The notes under the pieces are model-generated. The model was not told where the DNA came from, did not search any database, and saw only the letters and a list, made by a program, of their open reading frames with translations. The position numbers and the translations under genes were made by a program. A DNA stretch of 64,000 nt. It comes from Opitutia bacterium. Its GTDB lineage: Bacteria > Verrucomicrobiota > Verrucomicrobiia > Opitutales > Opitutaceae. The stretch is from positions 54,462-118,461 of the forward strand of contig CANJIU010000018.1 in assembly GCA_947474365.1 (NCBI GenBank). The letters run 5' to 3'. How positions within the stretch are numbered: position 1 is the stretch's first letter; each line of letters starts with the position of its first letter. Below are positions 26,716 through 35,102 of this stretch, piece by piece.

Positions 26716-27984
26716 TCAGGCTCCGATGACTCCCCTCAGCACGTTCATCTGCGACTTTGCCCGGGCCTCGACGTAAGCCATGGCTTTTTTGACTTTCGCT
26801 TCGGCTGCGGGGTAGTTCCGGTGGATGCCCATCAGGATATCGAACATCTTCGTCGCGGGCGTGGCGTCGAATTCTGGCGCCCATTCCTCGAGGCCGATGT
26901 CTTTAAACATCCAGCATTTGGGGGAATGAAATTCGGAGAACGTGTGCATCATCGGCGTGCCCATCGCGAGGGCCATGATCGGCGTGTGCGGCTCGTGGCA
27001 GATGACGGTGTGGGCGCGAGCGTAGAAGGAGCAGGCCTCGTCCACGTTCCAGAACTCATCAAAATTGACGACGTGCTTCTTCAGATTCTCGGGCAGCGGA
27101 TCATAGATGAACTGCTTGTTATAGATCATCTCCTTGTTCACCTCGGGAGCGATGACGACCTTCCCGCCGGTTTCCTTCACCCACATCGCGATGAGGTCCT
27201 GATAGACCTTCGCCCGACGTTTGTCGTCGGCGATGTTCTCCGGCGTCGGATGGAGCGGGTTGAGCTTTTGCGGCCGGTTGTCGTCGACTCCGGGGCTGCT
27301 GGGGGTGTGGGTGCGGAGTTGCAGCGTTATGAACTTCTTCGGCTCCAGGCCATGCTTCTTCAAACGGGCCAGCGCCTTTTCCTCGTCGCGGACGTCGATG
27401 CCGAAGCAGCCGTCGGGCGCGAACTCGAGAACGGGTGGCTTGACGCCCGAACTTCGGAGCAGGTTGAGCGACTTGGAGTCGCGGCAATAGATGAAGGCAG
27501 CGTTGTTGAGCAGGGCGATGCGGTCCGCGGCGCCGGAGCCCGTGACCATGTCGGGGAAGTACGACTGGCCCTGCAGGCCCCACGGTTTGCCGAGCTTCTG
27601 GCAGTGAAACATGAAGTCAGTGCTCTGTCCCATGCCCGGTCCGCGGAGGAAGAAGTCGGAGCGCTGGATGGCCTTTTGGACGGCCCCGTCTTTCGCGGAA
27701 AGCGTACCCCTCACCACCTCCACCTTCGGGAATCGCCGCTTCAGCATCGTGTCCACCTGTGCGTTGGTGCTTTGCAGCCAGAGGATGACGTTGGCCTGCG
27801 GAAGATACTGTTCGAGAAAGCGCAGCGTGCCCGGCGTGTGGCCGATATCGCCGATGTTCTTGGTCGCCCAACCGCATTGCAGCAGGACGGTCTTCTTGGG
27901 CTTGGTGTTCTGTGCGATGGCGGGCAGGGCGCTTGCTCCGAGCACGAGGCCGGAGGTTTTGAGAAAGGTGCGGCGGGTGAACAT
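26716..27984 (-). CDS. Tat-exported polysaccharide pyruvyl transferase-like protein
   Basis: 422 residues. The N-terminus 'TRRTFLKTSGLVLGASALPAIA' is a twin-arginine signal. The mature part contains 'NIGDIGHTPGTLRFLEQYLPQA', 'DFFLRGPGMGQSTDFMFH', 'YCRDSKSLNLLRSSGVKPPVLEFAPDGCF' and 'ICHEPHTPIMALAMGTPMMH', which follow the polysaccharide pyruvyl transferase pattern (GT-B-like fold, N-G-D near the start and H-x-x-x-A-x-x-x-G-x-P near the end). Family members add ketal pyruvate to exopolysaccharides from PEP, normally in the cytoplasm; export through Tat would make PEP use unlikely, so this may be a binding or different-donor homologue. Confidence 0.8.
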   Translation of the reverse strand: MFTRRTFLKTSGLVLGASALPAIAQNTKPKKTVLLQCGWATKNIGDIGHTPGTLRFLEQYLPQANVILWLQSTNAQVDTMLKRRFPKVEVVRGTLSAKDGAVQKAIQRSDFFLRGPGMGQSTDFMFHCQKLGKPWGLQGQSYFPDMVTGSGAADRIALLNNAAFIYCRDSKSLNLLRSSGVKPPVLEFAPDGCFGIDVRDEEKALARLKKHGLEPKKFITLQLRTHTPSSPGVDDNRPQKLNPLHPTPENIADDKRRAKVYQDLIAMWVKETGGKVVIAPEVNKEMIYNKQFIYDPLPENLKKHVVNFDEFWNVDEACSFYARAHTVICHEPHTPIMALAMGTPMMHTFSEFHSPKCWMFKDIGLEEWAPEFDATPATKMFDILMGIHRNYPAAEAKVKKAMAYVEARAKSQMNVLRGVIGA

Positions 27985-28023
27985 GGGTGGAATGGGATGA
28001 AGGGCTGCGATACGGGCGATTTA

Positions 28024-28091
28024 GCTGAGAGCTGAGGGCTTAGAGCCGAGAGCAACAACATAGAGTGAACTTCGTTTTCAATGTGGGCGGC
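28024..28091 (+). repeat. Interspersed repeat, left copy flanking TonB receptor 3
   Basis: A stretch of 'agctgagagc' type sequence runs into TGAACTTCGTTTTCAA and GGGCGG. The same order of blocks is found inverted at 31392-31462 on the other side of the receptor gene. Confidence 0.6.
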
Positions 28092-28133
28092 ATGCGTGTC
28101 TGTTATGGAGCTTTCGGCTGGATCGTTCCGGAC

Positions 28134-31100
28134 TCAAAAAGTCCCCTTGATGCCGGTGTACCAATTTGCCCCGTAGTTGATCCGGCCGCGAATGATTCGG
28201 TCGCTGGGAGTCGTTGGGCCGTAGGTCACGGTGTCTTCGTTGGCCGCGTTGACGTTGCGTCCGATGAGGAAGAGGGAGAAGACCCGCGTCAGACGGTATT
28301 CGGCCGCCACGTCGGCAATGGCCCGCGATTGCAGGTACGTGAACGTGTTGGGCTCGGTGCCCGCGCCGGTCACGCGACCCTGATCGATTTGTCCGCGGAG
28401 ATTGACCGCGACGCGCGCGGTGAAACGCTCGCGGCTGAAGGTCACGCCGTAGTTGATGGTCTTCCGGACGAACCCGGTGAAGCTCGTCGTCTGCGCTCCG
28501 GTGCGGCGTTGCAGCGTGATGTTGCCGAACACCGTGAGGCCCCGTGCCCAGTGGGGCAGGAAGACCAGGTTTTGACGGTAATCAAACTCGGTGCCGGTGA
28601 CGCGCGCGTCGCCGACGTTGCTCGTGGTGCTCACCTGGTATCCAAGGGCCTGCCCGTAGACCGCCGGATCGATGCCGTAGGGTTCCAGCAATTCGTTCGA
28701 CGCCGGCTGGAGCGTCGTGCCCCAGAAATCGGTGATGTCGCGACGATAGCCTCGCACCGAGAACACGCCGGTCGAGGGCTCGTTGAAGTAGTATTCGAGC
28801 GCGAGTCCGTAGCTGTCTGCGTACCACGGCTTGAGCGTGGAATTGGTGAGCGTGATCGTCCGCGCCGTGGTCTCGGTGTCGGGCAGGCTCATCGAGGGGA
28901 GGATGCTGCCGAAATCCGGCCGGTTGAACGAACGTCCGTACGAGGCGCGGGCAATCAAGTCGGGCCGCAGCTTGTACGATCCGTTGAGACTGGGGAAGAA
29001 ATCGTCGTACTCCTTCTTCGCGCGCGAACCGCGTTCGATGTAAGCGAGCTTGGTGCCCGCCAGCGTCGCGAGTGCGGAAGTGATCACCGGCCGGCCAGCC
29101 GCATCGCGCACGATCTGCCCGGCGGCGTTGCGCTGGTAGATGCGCGTCGGATCGATCAACGGACCGGTGCCGTCGTCCTCCGTGCGTTCGTAGCGCACGC
29201 CGCCCGTCACCTGCAGGCGGCCGTTGAAGAAGCCCGCGTCGAGTCGCAGGTACGGCGCCAGGATCGTCTCGGTGATCGCCTGCGACGTGGTGACTTCGGT
29301 CCGGTAGGAATTCACGGCGTCGGACTCGTTGTTCGTGAAATACTCCGGGTGGGCGCGGTAGGTTTCACCAATCTTGTTGAGATCGAACCACTGCATCCGC
29401 GGGCCAAAGATCAAGTCGCGCGAGGAATAGCTCGGGTCGAACCACTGGGCGGCGCTGTCATCCGCCGTGCGCGTCGTGCGATCCGCGCCGATGAAATTCG
29501 TCGCATAGGTCGGCCGCACCATGTCCCGGTGCTCGGAACGCAGGTCCGCGCCGAGCTTCGCGGAGACGGGGACCACGAGGTTGTAGTCGCGTTTGAGGAA
29601 GGCGTTGAGGGAGCGCACGGCGGCCGCGCTCTCGAACGACTGCCCGGAGAGGCTCTCGAGGCTGTAGTTGGCGAGACGGTACGGGTCGACGTCGCGCGTG
29701 CCGGTCGCATCCTTGACCGACACGATCTCGGGATGGTCGATCGTCAGCTTCTCGAAGCGCACGGTGACGTTGCGGAAGAACGCGTTGTTGCTCAGGAAAT
29801 ATCCCTTGTTCGCATAATGGTTCGTCGCGGCGGAGTACGTGCCGCCTACCTGCCACTGCCAAATCGGGCCGTTGTGCTTGTAACGGAAGCTGGGCGCCCA
29901 GCTCGTGTTGTTCTTCTCGCGCGCATCCGTCAGTATTTGCACGAATCCCGCGCCCGCCGCGCCCTGCGTGAAATCGGGTCCGAATGACGCCACGCGGCCC
30001 GTGTCGAAATTCAACTGGCGGACCCAGAAATTCTGGGAGTGATAGAAGTACGAGAATCCCGCCGAAAGCACGTCGATGGGCGAAAGGCGCCAGTCCGCGG
30101 AAAGGTTGAGCGAATCCCGCACCGTGATCTTCGGGCGCTCCTGCAGGCGATAGCGCGCGAGATACGGCTTGTCAGGGGTGGTCGCGGGAAAATTCGCCGA
30201 CTGCGCCGCGACCGTGGGCACCCAATCCTGCGTGATGCCCGGTCCGTTGTTGCGCGTCCGCGAGACCAGCCCACTCGCCGTGAAGCCGAAGTTGCGGGAC
30301 AGCGGCACCACCGCGCTCACTTCGAAATTTGGCTCGAAGACATAGTCCTTCTTGGCGAACGGACCCGGTTCCTTGCCCAGACTGAAGTCGTCGCCGCGGA
30401 ACGAGACGTGCGCCTTGACGATGTATTGCGGCCGGGAGCGTTCGAAGGCGCTCCGGCTGATGAGATTCACCGAGCCGCCGATCGCGTTGGCGGGCGAGTC
30501 GGGATTCTGCGAACGCGAAACCTCCACGCGCGCAATGCTCCCGACTGCGATGTTCTCGAATTCAGTCTGGCGATTCGCATTCGAGCCCGTGGCGCTTGCG
30601 ATGCCATTTCCGTCCATCATGATCGGCGTGCCGCCGGGTGGCACCCCGCCGATCGACAAGGTCAGTCCGTCGCTCCCGCTGCGATTGAGCGTCACGCCGG
30701 GGAGATACTTCGCGAATTCACCGACGTTCCCGTCGGCGATGTCGGCAAACGAGTCGGTCGAAACGATGTTCTTGATGCCCGGGGCGTAGCGTTGCTCGTT
30801 GACCGCGATGTCGGAGGCGGCCATGTCGCGTTTTGAAGCCACCGTAAACGCATCGAGGAGCACCGTCGCGTCCGCCTTGAGATCCTTGGCGGAACGCAGG
30901 CTGAAGTCCCGCTCCGCGCGCTGGCCCGCGCCGACGCTGACGGTCTGCGTCTCGACGGGAAAGCCGGTGTAGATCACGCGAACGACAACTTCGCCGGCGG
31001 GCACGCGGGGAAAGTTGTACAGGCCTTTTTCGTCGGTGAACGTCTCGAGCTTCAGGGTCTCGATGACGACGCGGGCGTTGTTCACGTAACTGCCGATGGC

Positions 31101-31250
31101 TTCGTTGAAGACGCGACCGGACACCGAGCCGGTGGCGGCGTCGGCCCCCAGGATTGGCCGAGTGAGCGCCAGCCATCCGGCGAGCAGCAGGGAGAACGCA
31201 CGAAGCGTGCGAACGACGAGAGGAGACGTGGAAGCGTGAGAGGGTTTCAT
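28134..31250 (-). CDS. TonB-dependent receptor with carboxypeptidase-regulatory-like domain, copy 3
   Basis: 1038 residues from the ATG at 31248-31250 (MKPSHASTSP), preceding a signal core 'LRAFSLLLAGWLALTRPILGA'; an upstream in-frame start adds 16 residues. Carboxypeptidase-regulatory-like domain about 38-120 ('GSVSGRVFNEAIGSYVNNARV'), plug about 150-280 ('KNIVSTDSFADIADGNVGEFAKYLPGV' to 'ANAIGGSVNLISRSAFE'), barrel ending 'NWYTGIKGTF'. It belongs to a different subfamily from copies 1 and 2 and has no operator-like motif. The pyruvyl transferase-like gene follows 149 nt downstream. Imported substrate unknown. Confidence 0.92.
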   Translation of the reverse strand: MKPSHASTSPLVVRTLRAFSLLLAGWLALTRPILGADAATGSVSGRVFNEAIGSYVNNARVVIETLKLETFTDEKGLYNFPRVPAGEVVVRVIYTGFPVETQTVSVGAGQRAERDFSLRSAKDLKADATVLLDAFTVASKRDMAASDIAVNEQRYAPGIKNIVSTDSFADIADGNVGEFAKYLPGVTLNRSGSDGLTLSIGGVPPGGTPIMMDGNGIASATGSNANRQTEFENIAVGSIARVEVSRSQNPDSPANAIGGSVNLISRSAFERSRPQYIVKAHVSFRGDDFSLGKEPGPFAKKDYVFEPNFEVSAVVPLSRNFGFTASGLVSRTRNNGPGITQDWVPTVAAQSANFPATTPDKPYLARYRLQERPKITVRDSLNLSADWRLSPIDVLSAGFSYFYHSQNFWVRQLNFDTGRVASFGPDFTQGAAGAGFVQILTDAREKNNTSWAPSFRYKHNGPIWQWQVGGTYSAATNHYANKGYFLSNNAFFRNVTVRFEKLTIDHPEIVSVKDATGTRDVDPYRLANYSLESLSGQSFESAAAVRSLNAFLKRDYNLVVPVSAKLGADLRSEHRDMVRPTYATNFIGADRTTRTADDSAAQWFDPSYSSRDLIFGPRMQWFDLNKIGETYRAHPEYFTNNESDAVNSYRTEVTTSQAITETILAPYLRLDAGFFNGRLQVTGGVRYERTEDDGTGPLIDPTRIYQRNAAGQIVRDAAGRPVITSALATLAGTKLAYIERGSRAKKEYDDFFPSLNGSYKLRPDLIARASYGRSFNRPDFGSILPSMSLPDTETTARTITLTNSTLKPWYADSYGLALEYYFNEPSTGVFSVRGYRRDITDFWGTTLQPASNELLEPYGIDPAVYGQALGYQVSTTSNVGDARVTGTEFDYRQNLVFLPHWARGLTVFGNITLQRRTGAQTTSFTGFVRKTINYGVTFSRERFTARVAVNLRGQIDQGRVTGAGTEPNTFTYLQSRAIADVAAEYRLTRVFSLFLIGRNVNAANEDTVTYGPTTPSDRIIRGRINYGANWYTGIKGTF

Positions 31251-31391
31251 GGCAACGGTGCTAAAACGAGTCAGCAAATCGGACGAGACGGCAATCAACC
31301 GGCAGCGTCAATCCATCGTCTTGGCGGCGACGATGCAGTCGAGCGCTCAGAGGGAAGAGCTGAGAGTCGAATCTCCCGCGCCGGCGCGCCG

Positions 31392-31462
31392 GCCGCCCAA
31401 CTTGAAAACGAAGTTCATCCTTTGGGTGTGCTCTCAGCTCCCGGCTCTACGCTGTCAGCTGA
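31392..31462 (-). repeat. Interspersed repeat, right copy flanking TonB receptor 3
   Basis: In reverse complement it reads like the left copy at 28024-28091: 'agctgacagc', 'tagagccggga', then TGAACTTCGTTTTCAA and GGGCGG. The left end of the repeat supplies the last residues and the stop codon of the ECF sigma gene. Confidence 0.6.
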
Positions 31463-32833
31463 ATTGCTTCGTTGAGCGTCCACGGGTGCCGCCACTTCGC
31501 TCCCGTCGCCGTGCGAGACTTGGGCGGAGCGTTCCAGCATGCGCGAGAGGTACGTCTGTTCGGGACCGACCTGCGCGAGGTGCAGCGCGCGGCGGAAATT
31601 GCCGGCAGCGGCGGCATGGCGGCCCAGCCGCCAGTTCAGTTCGCCGAGTACGGCGTGCAGGAGGTAATGGGACTCAAGTCGATCTCGGTCCGGGATCGCG
31701 GCGAGTGTGTCGAGGCCGGCCTGCGGGCCGTGCACATGGGTGACGGCGACAGCGCGATTGAGGGCGATGATGGGCGAGGTCTGGCGACGGTGGAGCTCGT
31801 CGTAATGGGCGAGGATGCGGCCCCAGTCGGTTGACGCGGCGTCGCCGGCGGTGCAGTGGATTGCGGCGATGCCGGCCTGCAGGTGATAGTTGCTGAGTTC
31901 GTTGCCCTGGGCGGCGGCGGCGAGGGCGACAAGACCGCGGCCAATGAGTGCCTGGTCCCATTTGGAACGGTCCTGATCGTCGAGGCGGAGGAGGTCGCCG
32001 TGGGCGTCGACGCGCGAAGGAAAACGTGCGGCAGTGAGCAGCATGAGGGCGAGCAGCGCGTGGGTGGGGGGCGTGTCTCCGGCCGGATGGGCGGCCACCA
32101 GTGAAGTGAGTCGAATCGCTTCGGCGGAGAGTTCCTCCCGTAGGAGTCGGTCGCCGGCGGAGGCCTTGTGGCCCTCGTTGAACAGGAGGTAGAGCGCAGC
32201 CAGCACGCCGTCGAGCCGCGGTGCGAGGTCTTCGCCGGCGGGCAAATCGAACGCGAGGCCGGCGGCGGCGATGCGCTGCTTCGTGCGGGTGAGCTGCTTC
32301 TCGATCGCGGCTTCGCTGCTGAGAAAGGCGCGGGCGATTTCGCCGGTGCCGAAACCGCAGAGGACTTTCAGCGCGAGCACGACCTGGGCGTCGGGTGCGA
32401 TCGATGGGTGGCAACAGACGAAAAGCAGTCGCAGGGCGTCGTCGCGGATCTCATGGGTCGCATCGACAGCCGCCGCTGGAGCGGGCGCAGCGGGTGCGCC
32501 GAGTTCGAGGTGGGTGATGATCGCGGATTCCTTGCCGCCGGCCATGCGCTGATGGCGGAGCGCATCGCGGCCGAGGTTCATCGCGACCTGCGTGATCCAC
32601 GCCGAAGGGTTGGCGGGCACGCCGCCCATCGCCCACGTCCGGAGCGCCCGGAGCATCGCTTCCTGGGCGACGTCCTCGGCCAGCGCAAAATTACCCACGC
32701 CGAGCAGCCGGAGCAGCGCGCCGTGCAGGCGGCCCGTTTCGTGGCGGAAAAAATGCTCCACAAACTGTGCCGGCGCGGCGGAATTGGCGCCCGTTGTGTA
32801 CCCGCGGTCCGTGATTTCCACGGCTTCAGGCAC
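31415..32833 (-). CDS. ECF42-like RNA polymerase sigma factor with long C-terminal (DUF6596/TPR-like) extension
   Basis: About 472 residues. Sigma region 2 lies near residues 25-90 ('GNFALAEDVAQEAMLRALRTW', 'PSAWITQVAMNLGRDALRH'); region 4 near 140-190 ('LALKVLCGFGTGEIARAFLSSEAAIEKQLTRTKQRI'); the extension of more than 250 residues contains the 'LYLLFNEGHKA' signature and helical repeats ending 'LARH..AAA..FRRAL'. This architecture beside a DGPF/YciI gene is that of the ECF42 group, where the extension controls activity. The start is uncertain: GTG at 32831-32833 overlaps the YciI stop by 8 nt, TTG at 32855-32857 and GTG at 32819-32821 are alternatives. The last residues come from an interspersed repeat. 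Confidence 0.88.
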   Translation of the reverse strand: MPEAVEITDRGYTTGANSAAPAQFVEHFFRHETGRLHGALLRLLGVGNFALAEDVAQEAMLRALRTWAMGGVPANPSAWITQVAMNLGRDALRHQRMAGGKESAIITHLELGAPAAPAPAAAVDATHEIRDDALRLLFVCCHPSIAPDAQVVLALKVLCGFGTGEIARAFLSSEAAIEKQLTRTKQRIAAAGLAFDLPAGEDLAPRLDGVLAALYLLFNEGHKASAGDRLLREELSAEAIRLTSLVAAHPAGDTPPTHALLALMLLTAARFPSRVDAHGDLLRLDDQDRSKWDQALIGRGLVALAAAAQGNELSNYHLQAGIAAIHCTAGDAASTDWGRILAHYDELHRRQTSPIIALNRAVAVTHVHGPQAGLDTLAAIPDRDRLESHYLLHAVLGELNWRLGRHAAAAGNFRRALHLAQVGPEQTYLSRMLERSAQVSHGDGSEVAAPVDAQRSNSADSVEPGAESTPKG

Positions 32834-33227
32834 CGCCGGCGAGGGTGTCCACGCCAAGATGGCAATTCGGTGTCATCTCGCGGATTTCGATGATCATGCC
32901 GTAGGCGAGCCCCGGATGCCGCTGCGCGATCGCGGTGGCCTCGGCCAAATCGGCGACCAGGAGTTTCACGAAGCCACCAACGGCCTCTTTCGCCTCGGCA
33001 AACGGCCCGTCGACGATGCGCGTGCCGCCGGCGCCGGAGACGACGCGCGTTTCCAGCTCGAGGGGCTGCCCCTCGGTCGCGCGGCCGTCGGCCACCAGGC
33101 CGTTGAACCACGCGTTCCAGTGCGTCACGAGTTGCTGACGTTGTTCAGGTGACAGGTGCGCGTGGTTTTCCGGGCCGGTGTTCCGAAACAGCAGCATGAA
33201 GGGCTTGGACGCGGTGGGTGTGGCCAT
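32826..33227 (-). CDS. YciI/DGPF-domain protein
   Basis: 133 residues, a dimeric ferredoxin-like alpha/beta barrel. The signature 'IVDGPFAEAKEAVGGF' is near residues 71-86, preceded by 'MLLFRNTGPENHAHLSPEQRQQLV'. DGPF proteins are the usual genomic partners of ECF41/42 sigma factors; their own function is unknown. It lies directly upstream of the sigma gene, overlapping it slightly, so the two are cotranscribed. A possible sigma-dependent promoter is upstream. Confidence 0.9.
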   Translation of the reverse strand: MATPTASKPFMLLFRNTGPENHAHLSPEQRQQLVTHWNAWFNGLVADGRATEGQPLELETRVVSGAGGTRIVDGPFAEAKEAVGGFVKLLVADLAEATAIAQRHPGLAYGMIIEIREMTPNCHLGVDTLAGGA

Positions 33228-33269
33228 GGAGATGGGTGGGTTTCGGCCCGGTGCGGGCCATCAGCACTT

Positions 33270-33298
33270 ACGACGAATGATCCGGCGCCGAAAGGACA
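33270..33298 (-). promoter_or_regulatory. Candidate ECF42-type promoter for the YciI-sigma operon
   Basis: On the minus strand TGTCCT (33293-33298) is followed after 17 nt by CGTCGT (33270-33275), 43 nt before the YciI start. From memory, ECF42 promoters use a TGTCGA-like -35 and a CG(A/T)C-like -10. The match is partial and single. Confidence 0.35.
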
Positions 33299-33409
33299 TT
33301 TCAGAAAAAAAGTTCCCGCGAGGTCCAAAACGCGCAGAGTCGTTCGTTGATTCAGCGAGCACCTGTCCCGCCTTCCACTCTCCCACCTCAACCACACGAG
33401 ACCTCTGTT

Positions 33410-33772
33410 ATGCCCAACTATGTCGACGGCTTTGTTGTTCCCGTTGCTAAGAAAAATCTCGCCGCGTACTTCGCGATGGCACGGAAAGCGTCAAAAATCT
33501 GGCGGGAACACGGGGCGCTGAGCTACCGCGAATGCGTGGGCGAGGACCTCGCCGTGAAATTGGGCCGCCCGTTTCCGCGCGCCGCCAACGCTAAGCCGGG
33601 TGAGACCGTCGTCCTCGCCTGGATCGAATACAAGTCGCGTGCGCACCGCGACCGCGTGAACGCAAAGGTGATGAAGGATCCGCGGCTCGCCGAACTGTGC
33701 GATCCGAAGCACTGTCCCTTCGACGTGAAACGGATGGCGTACGGCGGCTTCGAGGTCGTCGTCGCGGCCTGA
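33410..33772 (+). CDS. DUF1428 family protein
   Basis: 120 residues from the ATG at 33410 (MPNYVDGFVVPVAKKN); the frame continues upstream without family sequence. DUF1428 hallmarks: 'Y.DGFV.PV...N...Y..MA' at the start, 'YRECVGEDL', 'VVLAWIEYKSRAHRDRVNAKVMKDPRL' in the middle and 'PFDVKRMAYGGFEVVV' at the end. A ferredoxin-like dimeric alpha/beta fold is expected, related to YciI and EthD-type proteins. Divergent from the YciI-sigma operon, it opens the plus-strand half of the cluster. Catalytic role unknown. Confidence 0.9.
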   Translation: MPNYVDGFVVPVAKKNLAAYFAMARKASKIWREHGALSYRECVGEDLAVKLGRPFPRAANAKPGETVVLAWIEYKSRAHRDRVNAKVMKDPRLAELCDPKHCPFDVKRMAYGGFEVVVAA

Positions 33773-33797
33773 GCACCGGTGTCCGGCTTCCCAACCG

Positions 33798-34031
33798 ATG
33801 CACCCTGCGACCCCGCCGAGCTTGCTTGACCGGCTCGCCGCCCTCCGTGTCGAGCTGGTCGACCTCGCCTACGCTCTCGACGTCCGCGGCGCGTGCGCGG
33901 CAGCCGATGTGGCGATGACGACGTCGGCCCGGATCGCGGAACTGTGCGACGACTTCTCCACCCAACCCAGCGACACCAACTCCAAACAAAACTCCACCGC
34001 TCGGTCCGAATCCAGCGATGCCCTTCGTTGA
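33798..34031 (+). CDS. Small hypothetical protein (77 residues)
   Basis: Begins 26 nt after the DUF1428 gene and ends 22 nt before an SRPBCC gene, filling the interval neatly. The N-terminal half is a plausible amphipathic helical pair ('LDRLAALRVELVDLAYALDVRG', 'AADVAMTTSARIAELCDDF'); the tail is polar and low-complexity. No known domain. The clean spacing and helical character favour a real gene; the overlapping minus-strand frame of 340 codons looks like a shadow. Confidence 0.55.
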   Translation: MHPATPPSLLDRLAALRVELVDLAYALDVRGACAAADVAMTTSARIAELCDDFSTQPSDTNSKQNSTARSESSDALR

Positions 34032-34052
34032 AGGACCAACCTCGACCTCCCC

Positions 34053-34499
34053 ATGTCCACCCATACGATCCGCCTCCATCGCGTCATCCGCACCACGCCG
34101 GAAAAACTCTACCGCGCCTTTGTCGAGGCCGATGCCCTGACCAAGTGGATGGCGCCTTTCGGTTTCACCGCGAAAGTGCACCACCTTGACGCCAGGGTCG
34201 GAGGCACCTTTCGCATTTCGTTCACGAACTTCGGCACCGGGTCCGGCAATAGTTTTGGCGGAACCTACCTCGAACTTGTGCCGCCCGAACGCCTGCGCTA
34301 CACGGACAAGTTCGACGATCCCAACCTGCCCGGAGAACTCATGATCACCGTGAACCTGAAGAAGGTGCTGTGCGGCACCGAGGTGCACATCGAACAAAGT
34401 GGCGTGCCGGCGGTCATCCCGGCCGAGATGTGCTACCTCGGCTGGCAGGAATCGCTCACCCAACTCGCACAACTCGTCGAGCCCGAGATCCCGAATTGA
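34053..34499 (+). CDS. SRPBCC/AHSA1-family protein, 1
   Basis: 148 residues, START-like helix-grip fold. Typical features: 'IRTTPEKLYRAFVEADALTKWMAPFGFTAKVHHLDARVGGTFRISF', a basket-forming middle 'ERLRYTDKFDDPNLPGELMITV', and a C-terminal long helix 'GWQESLTQLAQLVE'. AHSA1-like proteins bind hydrophobic ligands or act as chaperone activators; bacterial members often occur in ECF41/42 regulons. Same-strand neighbours are tightly spaced. Confidence 0.9.
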   Translation: MSTHTIRLHRVIRTTPEKLYRAFVEADALTKWMAPFGFTAKVHHLDARVGGTFRISFTNFGTGSGNSFGGTYLELVPPERLRYTDKFDDPNLPGELMITVNLKKVLCGTEVHIEQSGVPAVIPAEMCYLGWQESLTQLAQLVEPEIPN

Positions 34500-34550
34500 T
34501 CCCGTGGACTCGACCCTCTCGCGGCCCCGGCTGCAAAACGTCAGGTCGTT

Positions 34551-34646
34551 ATGATGAAAAGGGTGAAGCTGGACGTCGCCCAACTCCGCGCCGCCGCGCG
34601 CCGAGGTAAACATTTCTGCTCCGGTAAAACCGCAAAGAAGCCATGA
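34551..34646 (+). CDS. Possible 31-residue leader peptide coupled to the next SRPBCC gene
   Basis: Starts with two ATG codons and ends in a TGA that overlaps the next gene's ATG (ATGA at 34643-34646). The peptide is very basic ('MMKRVKLDVAQLRAAARRG...'). No family. It could act by translational coupling, or the overlap may be chance. Confidence 0.3.
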   Translation: MMKRVKLDVAQLRAAARRGKHFCSGKTAKKP

Positions 34647-35083
34647 CCACCTTCCACACTTCCCGTGAGATCCCCGCAGCGCCGGAGGGAGTTTTTGCCG
34701 CCCTCAGCGACCCCGACCGCCTCGCGCGGTGGTGGGGACCAGCGGGTTTCACCAACACTTTCAGCCTCTGCGAATTCAAGGTGGGCGGGCGTTGGTCCTT
34801 CGTCATGCACGGACCCAACGGCGCGAATTTTCCGAACGAGAGCCAGTTCGCCGAGATCGAGTTTCCCTGGAAGGTCGTCGTCGAGCATCTCTCGGGGCCG
34901 AAGTATCGCTTGGTCATCGAGCTGACGGCGTCAGGAGTCGGCACCCTTGTCACTTGGTCGCAGACGTTTGAAAATTCGGAGTTCGCCGAGCGCGTCCGCC
35001 CCATTGTGGTTCCGGCCAACGAGCAAAATCTTGATCGTTTGTCGGCGGAAGTTTTGCGCAAGACCGGCTCGCAGGTCCCCTGA
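34643..35083 (+). CDS. SRPBCC/AHSA1-family protein, 2
   Basis: 146 residues. 'SREIPAAPEGVFAALSDPDRLARWWGPAGFTNTFSLCEFKVGGRWSFVMHGPNG' is a classic AHSA1 opening with the R-W-W-G-P motif, followed by 'FPWKVVVEHLSGPKYRLVIELTASG.GTLVTWSQTFE'. Ligand unknown. Lies between a possible leader peptide and the second YciI gene (19 nt). Confidence 0.9.
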   Translation: MTTFHTSREIPAAPEGVFAALSDPDRLARWWGPAGFTNTFSLCEFKVGGRWSFVMHGPNGANFPNESQFAEIEFPWKVVVEHLSGPKYRLVIELTASGVGTLVTWSQTFENSEFAERVRPIVVPANEQNLDRLSAEVLRKTGSQVP

Positions 35084-35102
35084 ATAGTTGATCCGCTCAC
35101 CC

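Noticed and set aside
33591..34613. 340-codon minus-strand frame
   Set aside because: Covers DUF1428, a small gene and an SRPBCC gene on the plus strand; no motif and an unusual composition.
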